Assembly: GCF_003672135.1 (NCBI RefSeq)
Contig: NC_039515.1
Coordinates: forward strand, 4,650,001-4,714,000
Reading direction: 5' to 3'
Source of the DNA: Ooceraea biroi
Lineage: Eukaryota > Arthropoda > Insecta > Hymenoptera > Formicidae
Length of the DNA stretch: 64,000 bases
The position numbers and the translations under genes are program-made. This document shows positions 22,233-34,551 of this stretch, one piece after another. The notes below the pieces were generated by a model. It was not told the origin of the DNA. It saw only the letters and a program-made list of their open reading frames with translations, and did not search any database. The stretch's first letter is position 1. Every line of letters begins with the position of its first letter.

Positions 22233-23425
22233 TAAGGTAAAAGTCCCAATGACTAACCACGTCCCATTACCTAGCCATTGATGGGATTTATATTTTTTAT
22301 TAAACTGTATATACAATATTACGAAGATATTTTTACTGATTTATCTTATTTGATTATTAAGTATCGTATAGAAAAAATTGTGGGTAAAAACGTTTTGTTT
22401 AAAATATAAGAAAAATAGTTTAAATTATTGCAAACGAGTGCACCGCGAATGTTGTTAGATTCCTTACAATTTTATTAAGAAAAGTGTAGTACTTGTTAAG
22501 ATGATAATTATCATAATATTAGATTAATCTGCGTAAATAAAATAGTTATAGAATCTTAAAATTATAATTAGTAAGTAGAAAAGGAAAAATTTGATATTTA
22601 AATTATTTTTCAAATAAATATTTACGTGGCTATATATTGGTACGAAAAATCCTATGTCCATATGGTATGTCCTAATACCTAACCACCGACACGTGAATTT
22701 TCGTGCTTCATTTTAACGTTTTCTGTGGAAACTTGTAAGTATATTTAATCTTAAATGTTACTTGTATCAATATTATATAAGATTGTATAGGTTTCTTTAC
22801 GTTTTATGCAAGTTTTATAGTTCATTTTCTGCAAGCAACTGTCAAGCAGTTTATATAACCCAAAAATTTTAATTGCTTTTCAGTTTATTTTTTGCATTAT
22901 AGCATTGTCTTATTACTTTACATAAACTTTTTCAGTTTCATGCATTTTTTTACTTCATTTGGTATGATATGTAGTATAAGTATAGTATAAATTTTGAAGT
23001 AGTCAACTTATTCTTTGCATTATAAGTATAAACTATAAGTATAATTATAAGTATAAACTTATTATTTGCATTTTTTATTAACTTTTTTCTTATTTCGCCT
23101 TCTCAGAATAAAGTTTTTTACAATAAAATTATTTTGAATATGCTACAAATATTATGGCTAGTTATTGGGACTTAAATAATTGGACGCTAGGACATATTGC
23201 TTTTTGATGGCCATGTATTGGGACATCAAATCTACTCACATTTTAATTAAATTTTAATTCAATACTGCAAAAATTGTGAAAGTTCTTTGTTTCTATATGA
23301 TACAAAATAGTAATATCTTTCTATATATGCAAGCTATTTTTAATAAAAATCTTAATATTTCGTTAAATTTTAGATATATTGTCTTTGTATTTCTAAAGTG
23401 GCCAATTATTGGGACTTTTACCTTA
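22233..23425. mobile_element. Non-autonomous TIR element, about 1.2 kb
   Basis: The ends are exact inverted copies, TAAGGTAAAAGTCCCAAT at 22233 and its complement ending at 23425. Variants of ATTGGGAC or its complement recur in both subterminal regions (22250, 22665, 23170, 23215, 23407), as in elements whose transposase binds clustered sites. The interior is AT-rich with no transposase. Superfamily unknown. Confidence 0.65.
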
Positions 23426-25200
23426 CACTCCCACAGTTATACTGTCTTAAAATAGTACCATTATTTGCATATCAGAGAGATAATCTTACAATGTCACACA
23501 CTTTGATCGTATATTTCTCAATAATTAACTTTACACAGAGTATCATTTTATTATGTAGAGATTATGATGACGACAAAATTGTATGTAAATTGTTGCATCC
23601 TTTGACCTCACATTTATTGATTAGTCATTTTTTTATTTTCAGGAAACATATAATTATGCATAAATAATACATTATTATTGAGATGAACATTTTACTGTGT
23701 GCTCTTTTCTTGAATCGCACAGCAATCGGAAATATGTAAGTTCATATGACATGGATATTCGACCTTCTATCTTGATAGAGGAATGAGTTACAATGGTGTC
23801 ATTACGAGCAACGCTACGATTATGTCGTATGTTGCGTGTATGTCAGATACATGATATACGAAGTCATGATAAGAAAACAAGATTCTTAGTTGCGCTGGTT
23901 ACGATAATTGCTCTCTTCGATATCTAATTTTTTTCTGTTTAACTACGTGTGATACTTGCAACAATAATAGATAAAGAGGTAAAAGATCAAATAGATTTAT
24001 TATATCTTTAGATAATTTTATCTTGGGTATTTTTTGCTTTACAGTTTAAATATTACTTAAATATATGGAAAATGATTTAGTGTGCTATAAATACTAAATA
24101 AAAATTAATGTACTATAATATAAATGTTTCCGCAGATGCGCAAATAGTCTTTTTATTTATAATATTGATTACAGTTAGTATTTTATAAATCTTACAATAT
24201 ATCTCTTTGTTGGATAAAAATGAAATAAACTTTTTGTATTGATGATCGAGGAATAGATTAATCAAATGTATTAAATGTATTAAAATTAGGATTAATGAAT
24301 TAAATAGCAGTTTGCTTAATTAAATATGATGAAATAATAAAATAAGATAATAAATAATGAAAAAACAATAATGTAATGTGATGAATACATAATATGATAC
24401 ATAATGAGATAAATACAAATAAATTACATTCTTTGAGTTAAAAATTCTTTTCCTATTCCTACATACGCCTCTTATGTATTTTATAATCAATTCTCATCTT
24501 GATGAATTATAAGGAATCTATTCTTAATGAATCTCTCACCTAAAACATTTTTCAAAAAAATTTTTCTAGTAATTTTAATTTGTTAATTTACTAATTACTA
24601 ATTTACTAAGTGTTTATAGATTACATTATTATAAATAATTTGATTTATAACACCTGCTTAAACTGTGCAGTTTTGTTAATTAATACAAATTCTTTTTTAT
24701 TAGGTGATCATAATATTTTATAATCTAACTAAATTTATAAATTGATAATTTAAATATATAAATGAAATTCTATTACAATTTGATATTAAACTATAAACAC
24801 TGAAAAAGAAAACAAAATGTCATATACATACTTTTTCATATACCGTAACATTATCGATTTATACCAAATAAGTTTTCTAAAGAACTCAGTTTTTTTAAAG
24901 TTTACTCGGAGAAACTCAAAATTATTCCGTGAAAATGCTAGATGTTTCTCTGCGTGGTATAATACTTGTATAAATGTATAATACTTCTTCCACTCCTATA
25001 ATTAGATACCAACGTAACACTCGATTACAATGTAAAATGGAAAACACTAGAAACGTGTTAACGACATTAATCACGCGGATGGATGAAATCTCAATCATAT
25101 ACATTTAGTAAAAGCGATCAGTTACCGAAGTTTCTGATATCTGAGCAATGTTCTTCGCGAATAGAGAGCGGGAACTTGAATTAATTGATCGTCTCTCAAT
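23426..25200. other. AT-rich intergenic or intronic DNA
   Basis: Nothing recognisable; short ORFs are hydrophobic AT-rich translations. If the 25.2 kb leader exon is real this is the first intron of SDR copy 2. Confidence 0.4.
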
Positions 25201-25207
25201 TACTCAC

Positions 25208-25450
25208 GTTGGTCAATTGGCAAAACCTCTCTCGTCGGATGAGTCAGATCGTCCACCAACGCGAATGAACTAATAAGCTGCAGAACGTCACCGTTCGCGT
25301 ACGGACCACGACTAGGGCTGCGTCTGGCTATAAAGCTTCCTCTGACCGCTACCAATACGAATTTCCCATCACGACCACAGTCGCAACAGCTGACCGACGC
25401 GGAATCGAGTCGTATCCCCAACTACATCGGCAGCTACAAAGGCCTGCCTA
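25208..25450 (-). promoter_or_regulatory. Candidate leader exon of SDR copy 2
   Basis: This is a GC-richer island. On the minus strand it ends at a strong donor, CCAAC|GTGAGTAAT, with the last exon base at 25208. SDR copy 2 requires an upstream leader exon joined to the acceptor at 21800, and this is the only strong candidate seen. The transcription start is not identified, and the link is inference. Confidence 0.3.
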
Positions 25451-27143
25451 TAACTCCGCCGCAACTCTCTTATCAGTGTGCAAAAGTAGAGACGACTGTT
25501 AAAGTCGAGTCATCTCTAGGCGAGGGGATGGTCGGTTGGTCCGCGTCCGCACTTCCGCCAGTGTATATGCAGTACAGCCGTACAGGTATAGCTTCGAGTC
25601 CGAAGGAAAATTACTGCGAGCGTAGCGTGTGGCGTGTACGAGAGCGGAGAAATTGCAATCGTGACAGTATTTCAGAGTATTCTTCTTCGATGTCTCGAAT
25701 GTTACTGAACTGCCGGAACTCTCGTGATAGTATGCGATGGTCTCCATGGTCTTTCCATCCTTACCCTTTCTCTTTCTCCCTGTCATCTCGCCTCGCTTCA
25801 CCTTCCGCAAATATATATATAGATTACATTAAAAACATGAAGACTTATTCTTTAGCTGCGGGCAGTAAATATAATTATGTATTTGAATTTTGTCTTAAGC
25901 AAACTGCCGATGACGTTGCTCGTTATAATGATAAGACACTATCTTGCGAGAACAACTTTGTTTATTGATCAAGTCTCCCCGGACGCTGAATGCTCTGATC
26001 ACACTTCTTATGATAATGTAATCACTAATGTTTTCAAATTATCATGATTAAAGAGCAAAGGTCTAGACAATTTTTTAGATTAGAATTAAGTGCTGAACGA
26101 GAAACTTGAAAATTAATGCGGAAATTCGTAATAGATACATTTAATTTTTATGCATACAGAAATGTTTCAGAATTAAAATATATAATAACTTGTCACTATT
26201 AAATCATAATTCAGTTCTATTGAAAGAACCATCACTAAGAAAAAAGTTTGACAGCTATCTTAAAGAAATCGTTATTTTTAAGACGATCAGTTTATGCTGA
26301 ATTGTGAATTCGGTAATAAAACCTTTAAATAATCTTACACAGTGACACGAATTATTTTTCTAATTCAATATCACATTAATTTGACCGTAGATTTCATCGA
26401 TCAAAGTGGGTTTTTTTTTCTTCACGAATAGATAATTAATATCGTACTACCACTATGCTAGTTATATATGATTTATCCAGGACTCATATGTATAATTATA
26501 CATCTGCTTAATTCTTGGCATTGGGAGATATAAAAGTCTGTGGAAGGTTTATGGTCGAAGGCTGAAAAAGGTATCCTTCGAGACCTTCAAATTGAAAGAC
26601 AACAGGTAACGAAGTCGCTTGGCCAATCTGATTCAAGTAGGTTTTAGTCGATTTTTGTGATCGGATCTTGTATTCGTGTACTTGGAGAAACCTTTGTGAG
26701 TTTTTCGATTTGATCGTGTACACTTTCGCCGACGTTAATCGTGTCTTTCGAACTGCGAAGCATGCTGGATTCGCGCGATTCTTCACGATTCGCGCAACTC
26801 GTTCACTGACGGCAAAGGCTTTCGGCGGTGTTTACGCAATCTCACTTTCGTTCCGCGATGTACGCAGCCGGTATTCTCGTCGAACGAGATCCGTTCGCAA
26901 GAATGCATTATAGCAAGCGTGCCAAGATACATGTGTCAACGTGCTAACAATGTATTCGCGAAACTCATTCTTAAGATATTCGCCCTATTTACACGTTTCT
27001 CATTTGATTATATATATCCGTTATTTGTATTATATTCCCCCGTAGATTTTCAAAATGATTTTTTTATATGAGAAACACGAGACATGATCGGCATGCGGTG
27101 TTGTGTATAAAACGTATGTGATAAAATCCGTTGGATATTATTA
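25451..27143. other. Moderately GC-rich intergenic region
   Basis: Several 60-150 codon open frames occur on both strands (25.5-26.0 and 26.5-26.9 kb), but none shows a domain or supported splice structure. Possible regulatory DNA; nothing firm. Confidence 0.3.
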
Positions 27144-27480
27144 TTAAGGGGTAACGCCACTCTGGCGCCCGGAAAAACAGCCTAATTTTGACAATTTTTT
27201 ATGGGAATATAACGAATGGAATACAAAATCCGTTTAAAAGCCTTTATTGTACATACTTTGAAGTGTATTTACAAATTTTTATTGAATTTTTTGTTACAAA
27301 ATGGCGGCGCCAGAGCTCAGCCTCTTCTCACAGATAGTGTTCCGCGGCCGGAAAGATTTCTCCTCCAATTTTTGACCTGGAACAAAAAACTAAACATTTT
27401 TGAGTCTTATATAAGGTTAGCTCGGGAAGTACGTACGGAAATTAAAAAATACCGTTTTTTGTAAAACTGACGCACGTTTG
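27144..27480. mobile_element. Possible truncated TTAA element end
   Basis: TTAAGGGGTAACGCCACTCT at 27144, followed by a GGCGCCCGG stretch, looks like the tip of the TTAAGGGG-type elements found at 37.9 and 53.6 kb. No matching right end was found, so the boundary is arbitrary. Confidence 0.3.
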
Positions 27481-29929
27481 AACAAAAAGTTTTGTTACCT
27501 AAAAATGAAACTTTTTGTTGTGCAATATAAGAGTATCTAAATTTTTATTTTCTTCTTTAAGGATGTATTTTTATGTAAAATTTAATTTTGTGTCTATTGT
27601 GTGTGTTGTTCTATATCCGTAATATCCGTAATATGTCCTATATGTTGTAAATTTAATCCGTTAATTTTTAATATGAAAATAATCTCTTAATGTTTTATAT
27701 AAATATTTTTATGAGTTATTTCAGAAGCGATACAAAATTAATAAAATCACTTGGAATATATTATCATAAAAAAATATAATGATGTGCAATTGAGATGTTG
27801 AAAAACATGTTTTGTAAGATTGTTAATGGTTGATAACAAAAGATAACTTGTTTGTATACGTGATTCATATTAGAAGAAACTTGCATATAAAGTATTTAAA
27901 TATATGTAAAGATCATAAATGAGATCACCAAGGTAGCGGTCAAAGATCATATCATAAGAAACGTATAAGAGATCCACTCAAACTATTGATAATTTGCAAA
28001 CTATTGACTTATTGCTCGTGTGAATTTTAAAAGCAACAAATAGTTTTGATTAATAGAGATGAATTGTATATTTTAACCCTATATTCGTCTATACGTGGTG
28101 CATTAAACGTTAATCTCGGGCAGTGCTCCAATTTATTGATTTCCTTCGCCCTATCTATGGATCGATAACTATACATGAAGACTATGTACATGCAAATCTC
28201 CGTATAGAATTTCAGATGACATATTGTATCTTTTTTTATGCCGATATGCTTTAATTTTTTAGAGGATGGCATTATTAAAATAACATAATATTGTATTGAA
28301 TAATATTTCTTGTTAACAAATAATAAAATAAAGCATAATCATAACACGGTTCCTAAAACCACAAGACTTTTTTTATTTAAATATTTCCACTAAATTAAAT
28401 TTCAGGAAGAATTACAAGGAAATAGTTTTTATCTTTATGTGCTGGTGATTCTGTGTTATCAGTATTCTACACCTAAGTTTCACAACATATATAGTACTAT
28501 ATCTAGTTTTTACTTGGAATTATATGAGTAATTAAAATTATGATGTCTTTCCTCACAATTTATGTTATCTTATTTCGTAAACATTGACACTTTATGTATG
28601 TATATAATTTCACTATTATTTTTTAGAATACGTCTATATTTGCTAATATAAATATTTTCAAATTTTAATGTAAGTTTTATATAAATTTATATAGATATAA
28701 TGTAAAAAGTCTGGAAAACTATATATTTAAGAGATAAGTTGGATAGACACTAATTTGAATTATGAATTGTTTATATGAATATTATCCGAAATTTATTAAA
28801 ATTGCATTACATACACAACTTTAATGTACTGTACTGCGAAGGGTGCTGATTTGACAGCAGTGCCCTTGCAAGTTATGTACGTTGACGTTCGACCAATTTA
28901 CACTTTACATAAAAGTTGTAAAAGAAGAAAGTCAGTTATAGATCTGCTGTTAACCTGTGGTCTACGTAATATGAATCGAAATGAACTGTAGTCCATTGAC
29001 CGTTCCTGGTCGTTTCTATGAATAGTGGAATCGATATAGGGTTCACGAACTCCCGCAAGCAACAAAGACGAGTTCTTGGACGAAGGCAGAAGAGAAGATT
29101 GGTTGATGTTTCGAAGGTGAAGGATTACTGATATTTTATTAAATGAAAGCAAAAAATAGAGGAGAATCATGAAGGAGTCATGATTCCTAATTTTATCAAG
29201 TTGATTTGCTCAGCTTATTCAAGTTATGTCAATAGAAATCTATAAGTTTATAGATGTTGCTTAAAGTTGAGAGGAAGCATCATGTAAGCTATTCAAGCGC
29301 ACATGTTATTTTACTTTACTTTATATTTTAAATATTTTTCCGCGTATGTATATATTGTTACATAGTTTTATTTTTAAATTGATTTGAGTCAATAAGAATA
29401 ATATTCGCGTGCATATGAAATGTATGTATATTTATTCTTCATATTATGGGGGTCGGGAAATGGACTACCTGTCTTTAATAAAACTGGTCATTATGGAAAT
29501 AGAAGAAACTTAATTCTAAATTAAATTCGATATGCATATATATACATACATACATACACAATCGCAAAAATAGTAATATCAAGGTTTTTACAATAAGATG
29601 CTTTGATATTAAATTGATTATCGATATAACTTGTTAACATAACAAACTTAGGAATTATTACAGTTAACATTGTTAATAAAGAGTTGCAAACTAAAGTAAA
29701 CTAAAGATGTAATGTATTTGTGAAATGTCAGGATTGCAATTTTTAAATTTTGATAATCAACTTATCACTTTATATAAAATAATTTCAATAAATATTACAT
29801 ATTACTAGATTAACATTTTTTAAGGAATACATTAAAATGTTTTAAATCTATAAAAATTTTTAATAGTATTTTATTTAAACATTATTATTTTTCACATGAA
29901 TACCAGTATGAAAAGTTAGTGAGTAACTT
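27481..29929. other. AT-rich intergenic DNA
   Basis: No gene, RNA or TIR pair recognised. A short CATA-type microsatellite lies near 29540. Confidence 0.4.
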
Positions 29930-30003
29930 GGCCCATTAGCTCAGTTGGTTAGAGCGTCGTGCTAATAACGCGAAGGTCGCGGGTTCGATCCCCTCATGGG
30001 CCA
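29930..30003 (+). tRNA. tRNA-Ile (AAT)
   Basis: 74 nt. Acceptor GGCCCAT pairs with ATGGGCC, discriminator A. The anticodon loop CTAATAA sits on stem TCGTG/CGCGA, giving anticodon AAT. The T loop is TTCGATC. A T-run terminator follows at 30005. It is identical to the copy at 30648. Confidence 0.95.
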
Positions 30004-30117
30004 ATTTTTTTTTCTCTTAGCGAATTACTGTAAATACGTTACATATTTCCACATAATGGTAAATGTTGCAAGTAAATGTCGAAACAAAACATGCTATTAC
30101 AAAAAAATAATCTGATA

Positions 30118-30192
30118 AGATCTATTAATTTAATTGGTCAGAACATTGGCTATAAATATCGTAAGATGAAAGTTTGATCTCTATATCGATCT
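30118..30192 (+). pseudogene. Decayed tRNA-Ile copy
   Basis: It aligns along its length with the neighbouring tRNA-Ile: ATTA, TTGGTCAGA, GGCTATAA, TAAG, GTTTGATC occur at matching places, but the acceptor stem and most pairs are lost. Confidence 0.6.
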
Positions 30193-30294
30193 CACTTTCT
30201 TTTTTTTTATTAATTCAATATATTACATCATATTTTAATAAATAAAAAGTATAGTTATGTTGAAAACGCTATTATAAGGATCACATTGCTACAA

Positions 30295-30372
30295 GGTCCG
30301 TTAGCTCAGGTGGTAAGAGCATCGATCTATTGAAAATATCGAAGGGCGGGGGTTCGAATCCCTCACGGACCA
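30295..30372 (+). tRNA. tRNA-like gene with deformed anticodon arm
   Basis: 78 nt. There is a perfect 7-bp acceptor (GGTCCGT/ACGGACC), normal D arm (GCTC/GAGC), a T arm with TTCGAAT and discriminator A. In the anticodon arm TCGAT pairs with ATCGA around an 11-nt loop instead of 7 nt, so no anticodon can be assigned. A T-run follows. The body resembles the flanking tRNA-Ile genes. Probably a pseudogene or a repurposed tRNA; a very short intron is unlikely. Confidence 0.6.
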
Positions 30373-30479
30373 GTTCTTTTTTTTAAGTGAAAATTACTCT
30401 CTATATATGTTATATAATATTTTTGCAAATAAATAATAAAGTTATATCAAATATACTATATCAAGTATGAATTTGTGAC

Positions 30480-30553
30480 GGCAAAATAGCTGAATTAATT
30501 ATAATGTTATAGCATTGTGCTGTGAAAAGACAGGTAAATTGATCCTTTTATAT
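30480..30553 (+). pseudogene. Second decayed tRNA-Ile copy
   Basis: Residual matches to tRNA-Ile: GGC, ATAGCTGAATT, TTGATCC at the expected spacings, with loss of pairing elsewhere. Weaker than the relic at 30118. Confidence 0.45.
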
Positions 30554-30647
30554 TTTTCTTTTTCTTTGATGCAATACATATATTACTTATTATTGTAAGT
30601 AATAGAAGTTGTCGTGAAATCATGTTACAAATAAATTCTTGCAAGAA

Positions 30648-30721
30648 GGCCCATTAGCTCAGTTGGTTAGAGCGTCGTGCTAATAACGCGAAGGTCGCGG
30701 GTTCGATCCCCTCATGGGCCA
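30648..30721 (+). tRNA. tRNA-Ile (AAT)
   Basis: It is identical over 74 nt to the gene at 29930, with the same direction and anticodon AAT. A short T-run lies at 30724-30729. Confidence 0.95.
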
Positions 30722-31395
30722 AATTTTTTGGAAACTTATTGTTGGATAAAAATATTGTTTTTATTTAGTTACAGTATAAATAAATATAAGTTTTTGAAAT
30801 TTTGTCATTTACAATATGTTTATAACGATTGTAAACGGAGTAGTATCTTTAATATTTTATATTTTATTAAAGACTTAATATTAATAAAACCAGTTGCGAT
30901 TGCGACAAGATTGTGCAATAGCGCAATAGATTTCTTTTCTCTCATTGTTTATTTTTATTGAGAGAAAAAACTTAATTTTGTATGTTTCTTATTTAAAAAA
31001 TTTGTTTTATTGTTCTGCATTAATAAAATGTAAAGTTATATTGGCAAATTAGACAAAGTTTTGAATGATTATTTGCTTTTGGTCAATTAGAAAACGGAAA
31101 AAGATGTAATTGATATATTATCGATATTTGATATAGACACATTTGCCTTGCTCTACTGAAAGTAAAAGCGCTGATCATTAATGTTAAGTTTTGCAGGTAT
31201 ACACTTTTACAGTTTTCATTGAGTATCATCTGATATATCGTCTGAACACAGCAAATAGTTTACATTATACATGTCGTTTTAGAAATAAAATTAAGTATAA
31301 GAACAGGACACATAACTTTGTAGAACGAATTAGAAATCCACGAAATGTATAAAATATCCGAGTTTCAAAATAAATCAGCGAAGCTAACTTTTCTC
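30722..31395. other. AT-rich spacer
   Basis: Nothing recognised. Confidence 0.4.
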
Positions 31396-31768
31396 TTAAA
31401 GGGATGCTGGAGTTGCTAGTGAACTATTTTTTCACTATAGCGATGGTAATTGCAGTTTCGAAAATTCTCTTTATTGCTTGTGCAGAATAAAAAATCCTTT
31501 TCCACAAATGAAGTATAGATAGAAAGAAAGTCCGCTCTACAGGACTTTATATTCAAAATGAAAAAAAGTTAAAAACTTGCATTTGTCTTTTCTAACTTTT
31601 TTCCATTTTGAATATAAAGTCCTGTAGAACGGACTTTCTTTCTACCTATACTTCATTTGTGGAAAAGGATTTTTTATTCTGCACAAGCAATAAAGAGAAT
31701 TTTCGAAACTGCAATTACCATCGCTATAGTGAAAAAATAGTTCACTAGCAGCTCCAGCATCCCCTTAA
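31396..31768. mobile_element. TTAA-flanked foldback MITE, 373 bp
   Basis: TTAA at 31396-31399 and 31765-31768. The arms of about 165 bp are nearly identical inverted copies (GGGATGCTGGAG; GGACTTTATATTCAAAATG). The central loop is about 30 bp. No ORF. piggyBac- or Kolobok-type target. Confidence 0.85.
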
Positions 31769-31929
31769 AATTAATTTCCAAGTAAATCATCCTATCGCAT
31801 ATTCATTTCTCGAGAATTACATATCAAGTATTATAGTAAATACTAAATCGAGAAACTTCAATGAAATTCATAAATAGCGTCGGTAAGGTAGGTCAAGAGA
31901 TCATGGTTCTCAACTCGCTACGTACTCGC

Positions 31930-32362
31930 CTCATACGTATGTACGTTACGTCACTACGGCCGTTGAGGGAGGAAAGGTGATATCCGGGCAGCCACCTGTC
32001 GCGCGCACGCGCACGCCGCGCGTCGCGCAGGACACCTCGGCGCCCGCGGCGGAACCGCAGTCAGTGCGAACCAAAATGGCGAGTGCGAGGAAGGTTCGCG
32101 TCGGCTGGCAGCGCGTTTCGTCTGTGCTCGCGACTTTCTGAACGGGACGCGGGCAATAATGTGATCCACGTGATTCACGTCGGCACTTGCGGCGACTGTG
32201 GAACCGAGAATCGACGGGTTGCACGTCTCGTCGTGCGTTTTTTCGACAGTTACGATATCACGCAGCAGCTCCGTCCACCAGCGGCGATCAGACGTCGAGC
32301 ACCCTCCTCCTGCCGCGGGCAATCTACGGGGTGACACCGGCGCGAAATTTCCCGGAGCTAAT
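31930..32362 (+). promoter_or_regulatory. CpG-rich promoter-like block and leader exon
   Basis: A sharp rise in GC and CpG stands out against AT-rich flanks. On the plus strand it ends with the donor GAGCTAATC|GTGAGTG at about 32362. It contains a 21-codon ORF starting ACCAAAATGGCG at 32074, possibly an upstream ORF. No long coding exon follows. It may be the first exon and promoter of the membrane-protein gene whose ATG exon is at 50.6 kb, giving an 18 kb intron; this is inference. Confidence 0.4.
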
Positions 32363-32562
32363 CGTGAGTGTTTTATCATTCTTCGCGCGTCGACGCACTG
32401 TCGAGGTGTACGTTTACTCGGCGCATCAACGAGGGTTGCGTCACGACGGCGCGCACGGCGGCCGCGCGCTGTCAACATGACACATCGACGTAAATACTGT
32501 CATATGCTTATCGACTCTCGCTTATGCATGCGACAAGAAAAGAGGAGAGTTCCGCACTACTT

Positions 32563-34478
32563 CACTCGCGGATAGCTTACGTAAAGCACCGTAGGTGTGT
32601 CGTAGACCGAAAATTACGCGCTTACCTGCGTATTGTCCGCGTTACGTAGACCTTACCTTCCGATAGAGCTTACGCGTGAATTATTACATCGTTTTCGAAG
32701 CATGAATGATCGTCTTCGTTTCAGTGTTTTTATCATTTTGCGTAAATGTAGGAAGATGTGTACTAATCTGCAAATATTTTAGACAAAAGGAGGCAAGATA
32801 AATCGACCTTTATGTTCGATAACATTGTCACACATGTTCGACATGCAATTAAACGATACGCAGTGATAACGAGATAATGCATTTAATGATAAATGTAGTT
32901 TCGCGTTAACGCATCATGAAGCTATGAAAATTATATATAAAATTGGTTGCGATATTGCAGTTACCACGGCTGTACTACAAAGTTATTAAAAAAGGTGTAT
33001 ATTGATAACGTCGAGTTGCAATTATTATCTTGGCTTCTCTGTGAAATTCTCAACTTTAAAGCGAGACCAAAAACAATAGAGAGTTTTGGCATTTTCCTTT
33101 GCATGTTGTAGTTATGCTGTGTTTAGTTCGCTCTTCATGTCGGAATTTCTCTGAAAATTACATCGTTATTGATTTTACCGTTGTCGACGCATGTGTACGT
33201 TCATTAAAAAACATGACACGCGTCGAACACGGCTATCGGGGACTTGAAGAACATCTATAGAACGCACTCGACCAGTTGCCGCCGATATTCGAAGATGAAT
33301 CACGAAATAATGTCACGTATATTGTCGCACTTCCGGAATACGCGTTATCTCCTTATCCGATTGATATCACGTAAGCGAGATCTTCGTTTATCGTCTCTGT
33401 TTATGAGGTGTTTGTAAACCTGCCCATTGCCAAGCGACTCTGCATTCAATGGACTCTGCGGAAATATTTGTTCATTATTTCTCCTTTTCGATTAATATCG
33501 TGTCGAGGCTTTCAAAGTAAAAAGCCGGGTGGACAACTTTGAAATTTCGCGATTGCCCATGCGTTGATACATTTTGCTGAATGTTTTATGTGATGCTGCA
33601 CGTCACGAAAACGAGCGGTTTGCTCAAAGATCGATACGCGACTGCAATTTGGCGTGAAATATTGTCCTCTTGCATGGAAGGGAATGTAATTTACAACCGG
33701 ACGGCGGATATTTATATTGAGGATACTGCAGAGGTAGCCGAGAAAATATTAAAGTTATTTAAAGAAAAGACGATACTAGGCTACTAATGATTCGCTTTTA
33801 TGCATTTGTTAGGCTTATTTCGTTTTTTTTAATAGAATATAATTCCTGCTTGAATTATGTGAATGAAACAAAATATAATGTATAAATAAAATATAATATA
33901 GATTAATAGAAATGAACGGTTTATGAACTTCGATGTTCGTCGATGCATTTAAATCTTCAATTGTGAACTACAATGATAAATCTAGGTCAGATTTACAAAC
34001 CCATGAAGATACTCAAGGATATCCCACAAAAGAAGACCCTCCCACAACACAACAATTTCTGGGATGTCCTCGGAAACTAGGACATCCAGTCTTTTTAATT
34101 CTTATTTAAACATTGTAATAGTAAACGGTTATTCCAGAATAATTAAACGCGATTCTTAACAACAGATGTGTTACGTAAATCTAAAATCGTTTATAAAACT
34201 TTAGACATCTCATATATGAAATATATCTTTGAATATTTCGATGTTGTTAATAATAAAGGATTTTTATACAATATATAACAATAACAATAAGTTAAAGAAA
34301 GATTGACATTTTATTTTTCCACGGCTTTTGCATCCTACGATTTGCGATTAATAAGTTTCATTTTAGTAGCGTTATTTAAAATTAGTGTACAAAAATATCG
34401 AATATCTTAAGTAATGATGCTTTTAAATAAAATAAAATTCATGTTTTATGAGTGATTTAAACGACCTCGTAATCAAAT
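32563..34478. other. Non-coding, probably intronic DNA
   Basis: No supported gene. A short hairpin GGATGTCCT...AGGACATCC lies at about 34054-34082. A 68-codon open frame at 33581-33787 has no recognisable domain. Confidence 0.35.
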
Positions 34479-34551
34479 GGTCCTGTGGCGCAACGGATAA
34501 CGCGTCTGACTACGGATCAGAAGATTCCAGGTTCGAATCCTGGCAGGATCG
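34479..34551 (+). tRNA. tRNA-Arg (ACG)
   Basis: 73 nt. Acceptor GGTCCTG pairs with CAGGATC (one G-U), discriminator G. Stem TCTGA/TCAGA carries loop CTACGGA, so the anticodon is ACG. The T arm is CCAGG TTCGAAT CCTGG. It matches the usual animal tRNA-Arg(ACG) pattern. Confidence 0.95.

Noticed and set aside
25528..25968. 146-codon ORF and a 103-codon antisense ORF
   Set aside because: GC-richer leader or regulatory DNA; composition, lack of domains and overlapping frames argue against coding.
31946..32575. Long overlapping ORFs (up to 174 codons) in the CpG-rich block
   Set aside because: Stop codons are rare in GC-rich DNA; the translations are Arg/Ala-rich in every frame, without domains.
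33581..33787. 68-codon open frame with a fairly protein-like composition (ADIYIEDTAEVAEKILKLF)
   Set aside because: No recognised family, no supporting splice sites and no neighbours; could be chance. Worth one protein search but not listed as a gene.
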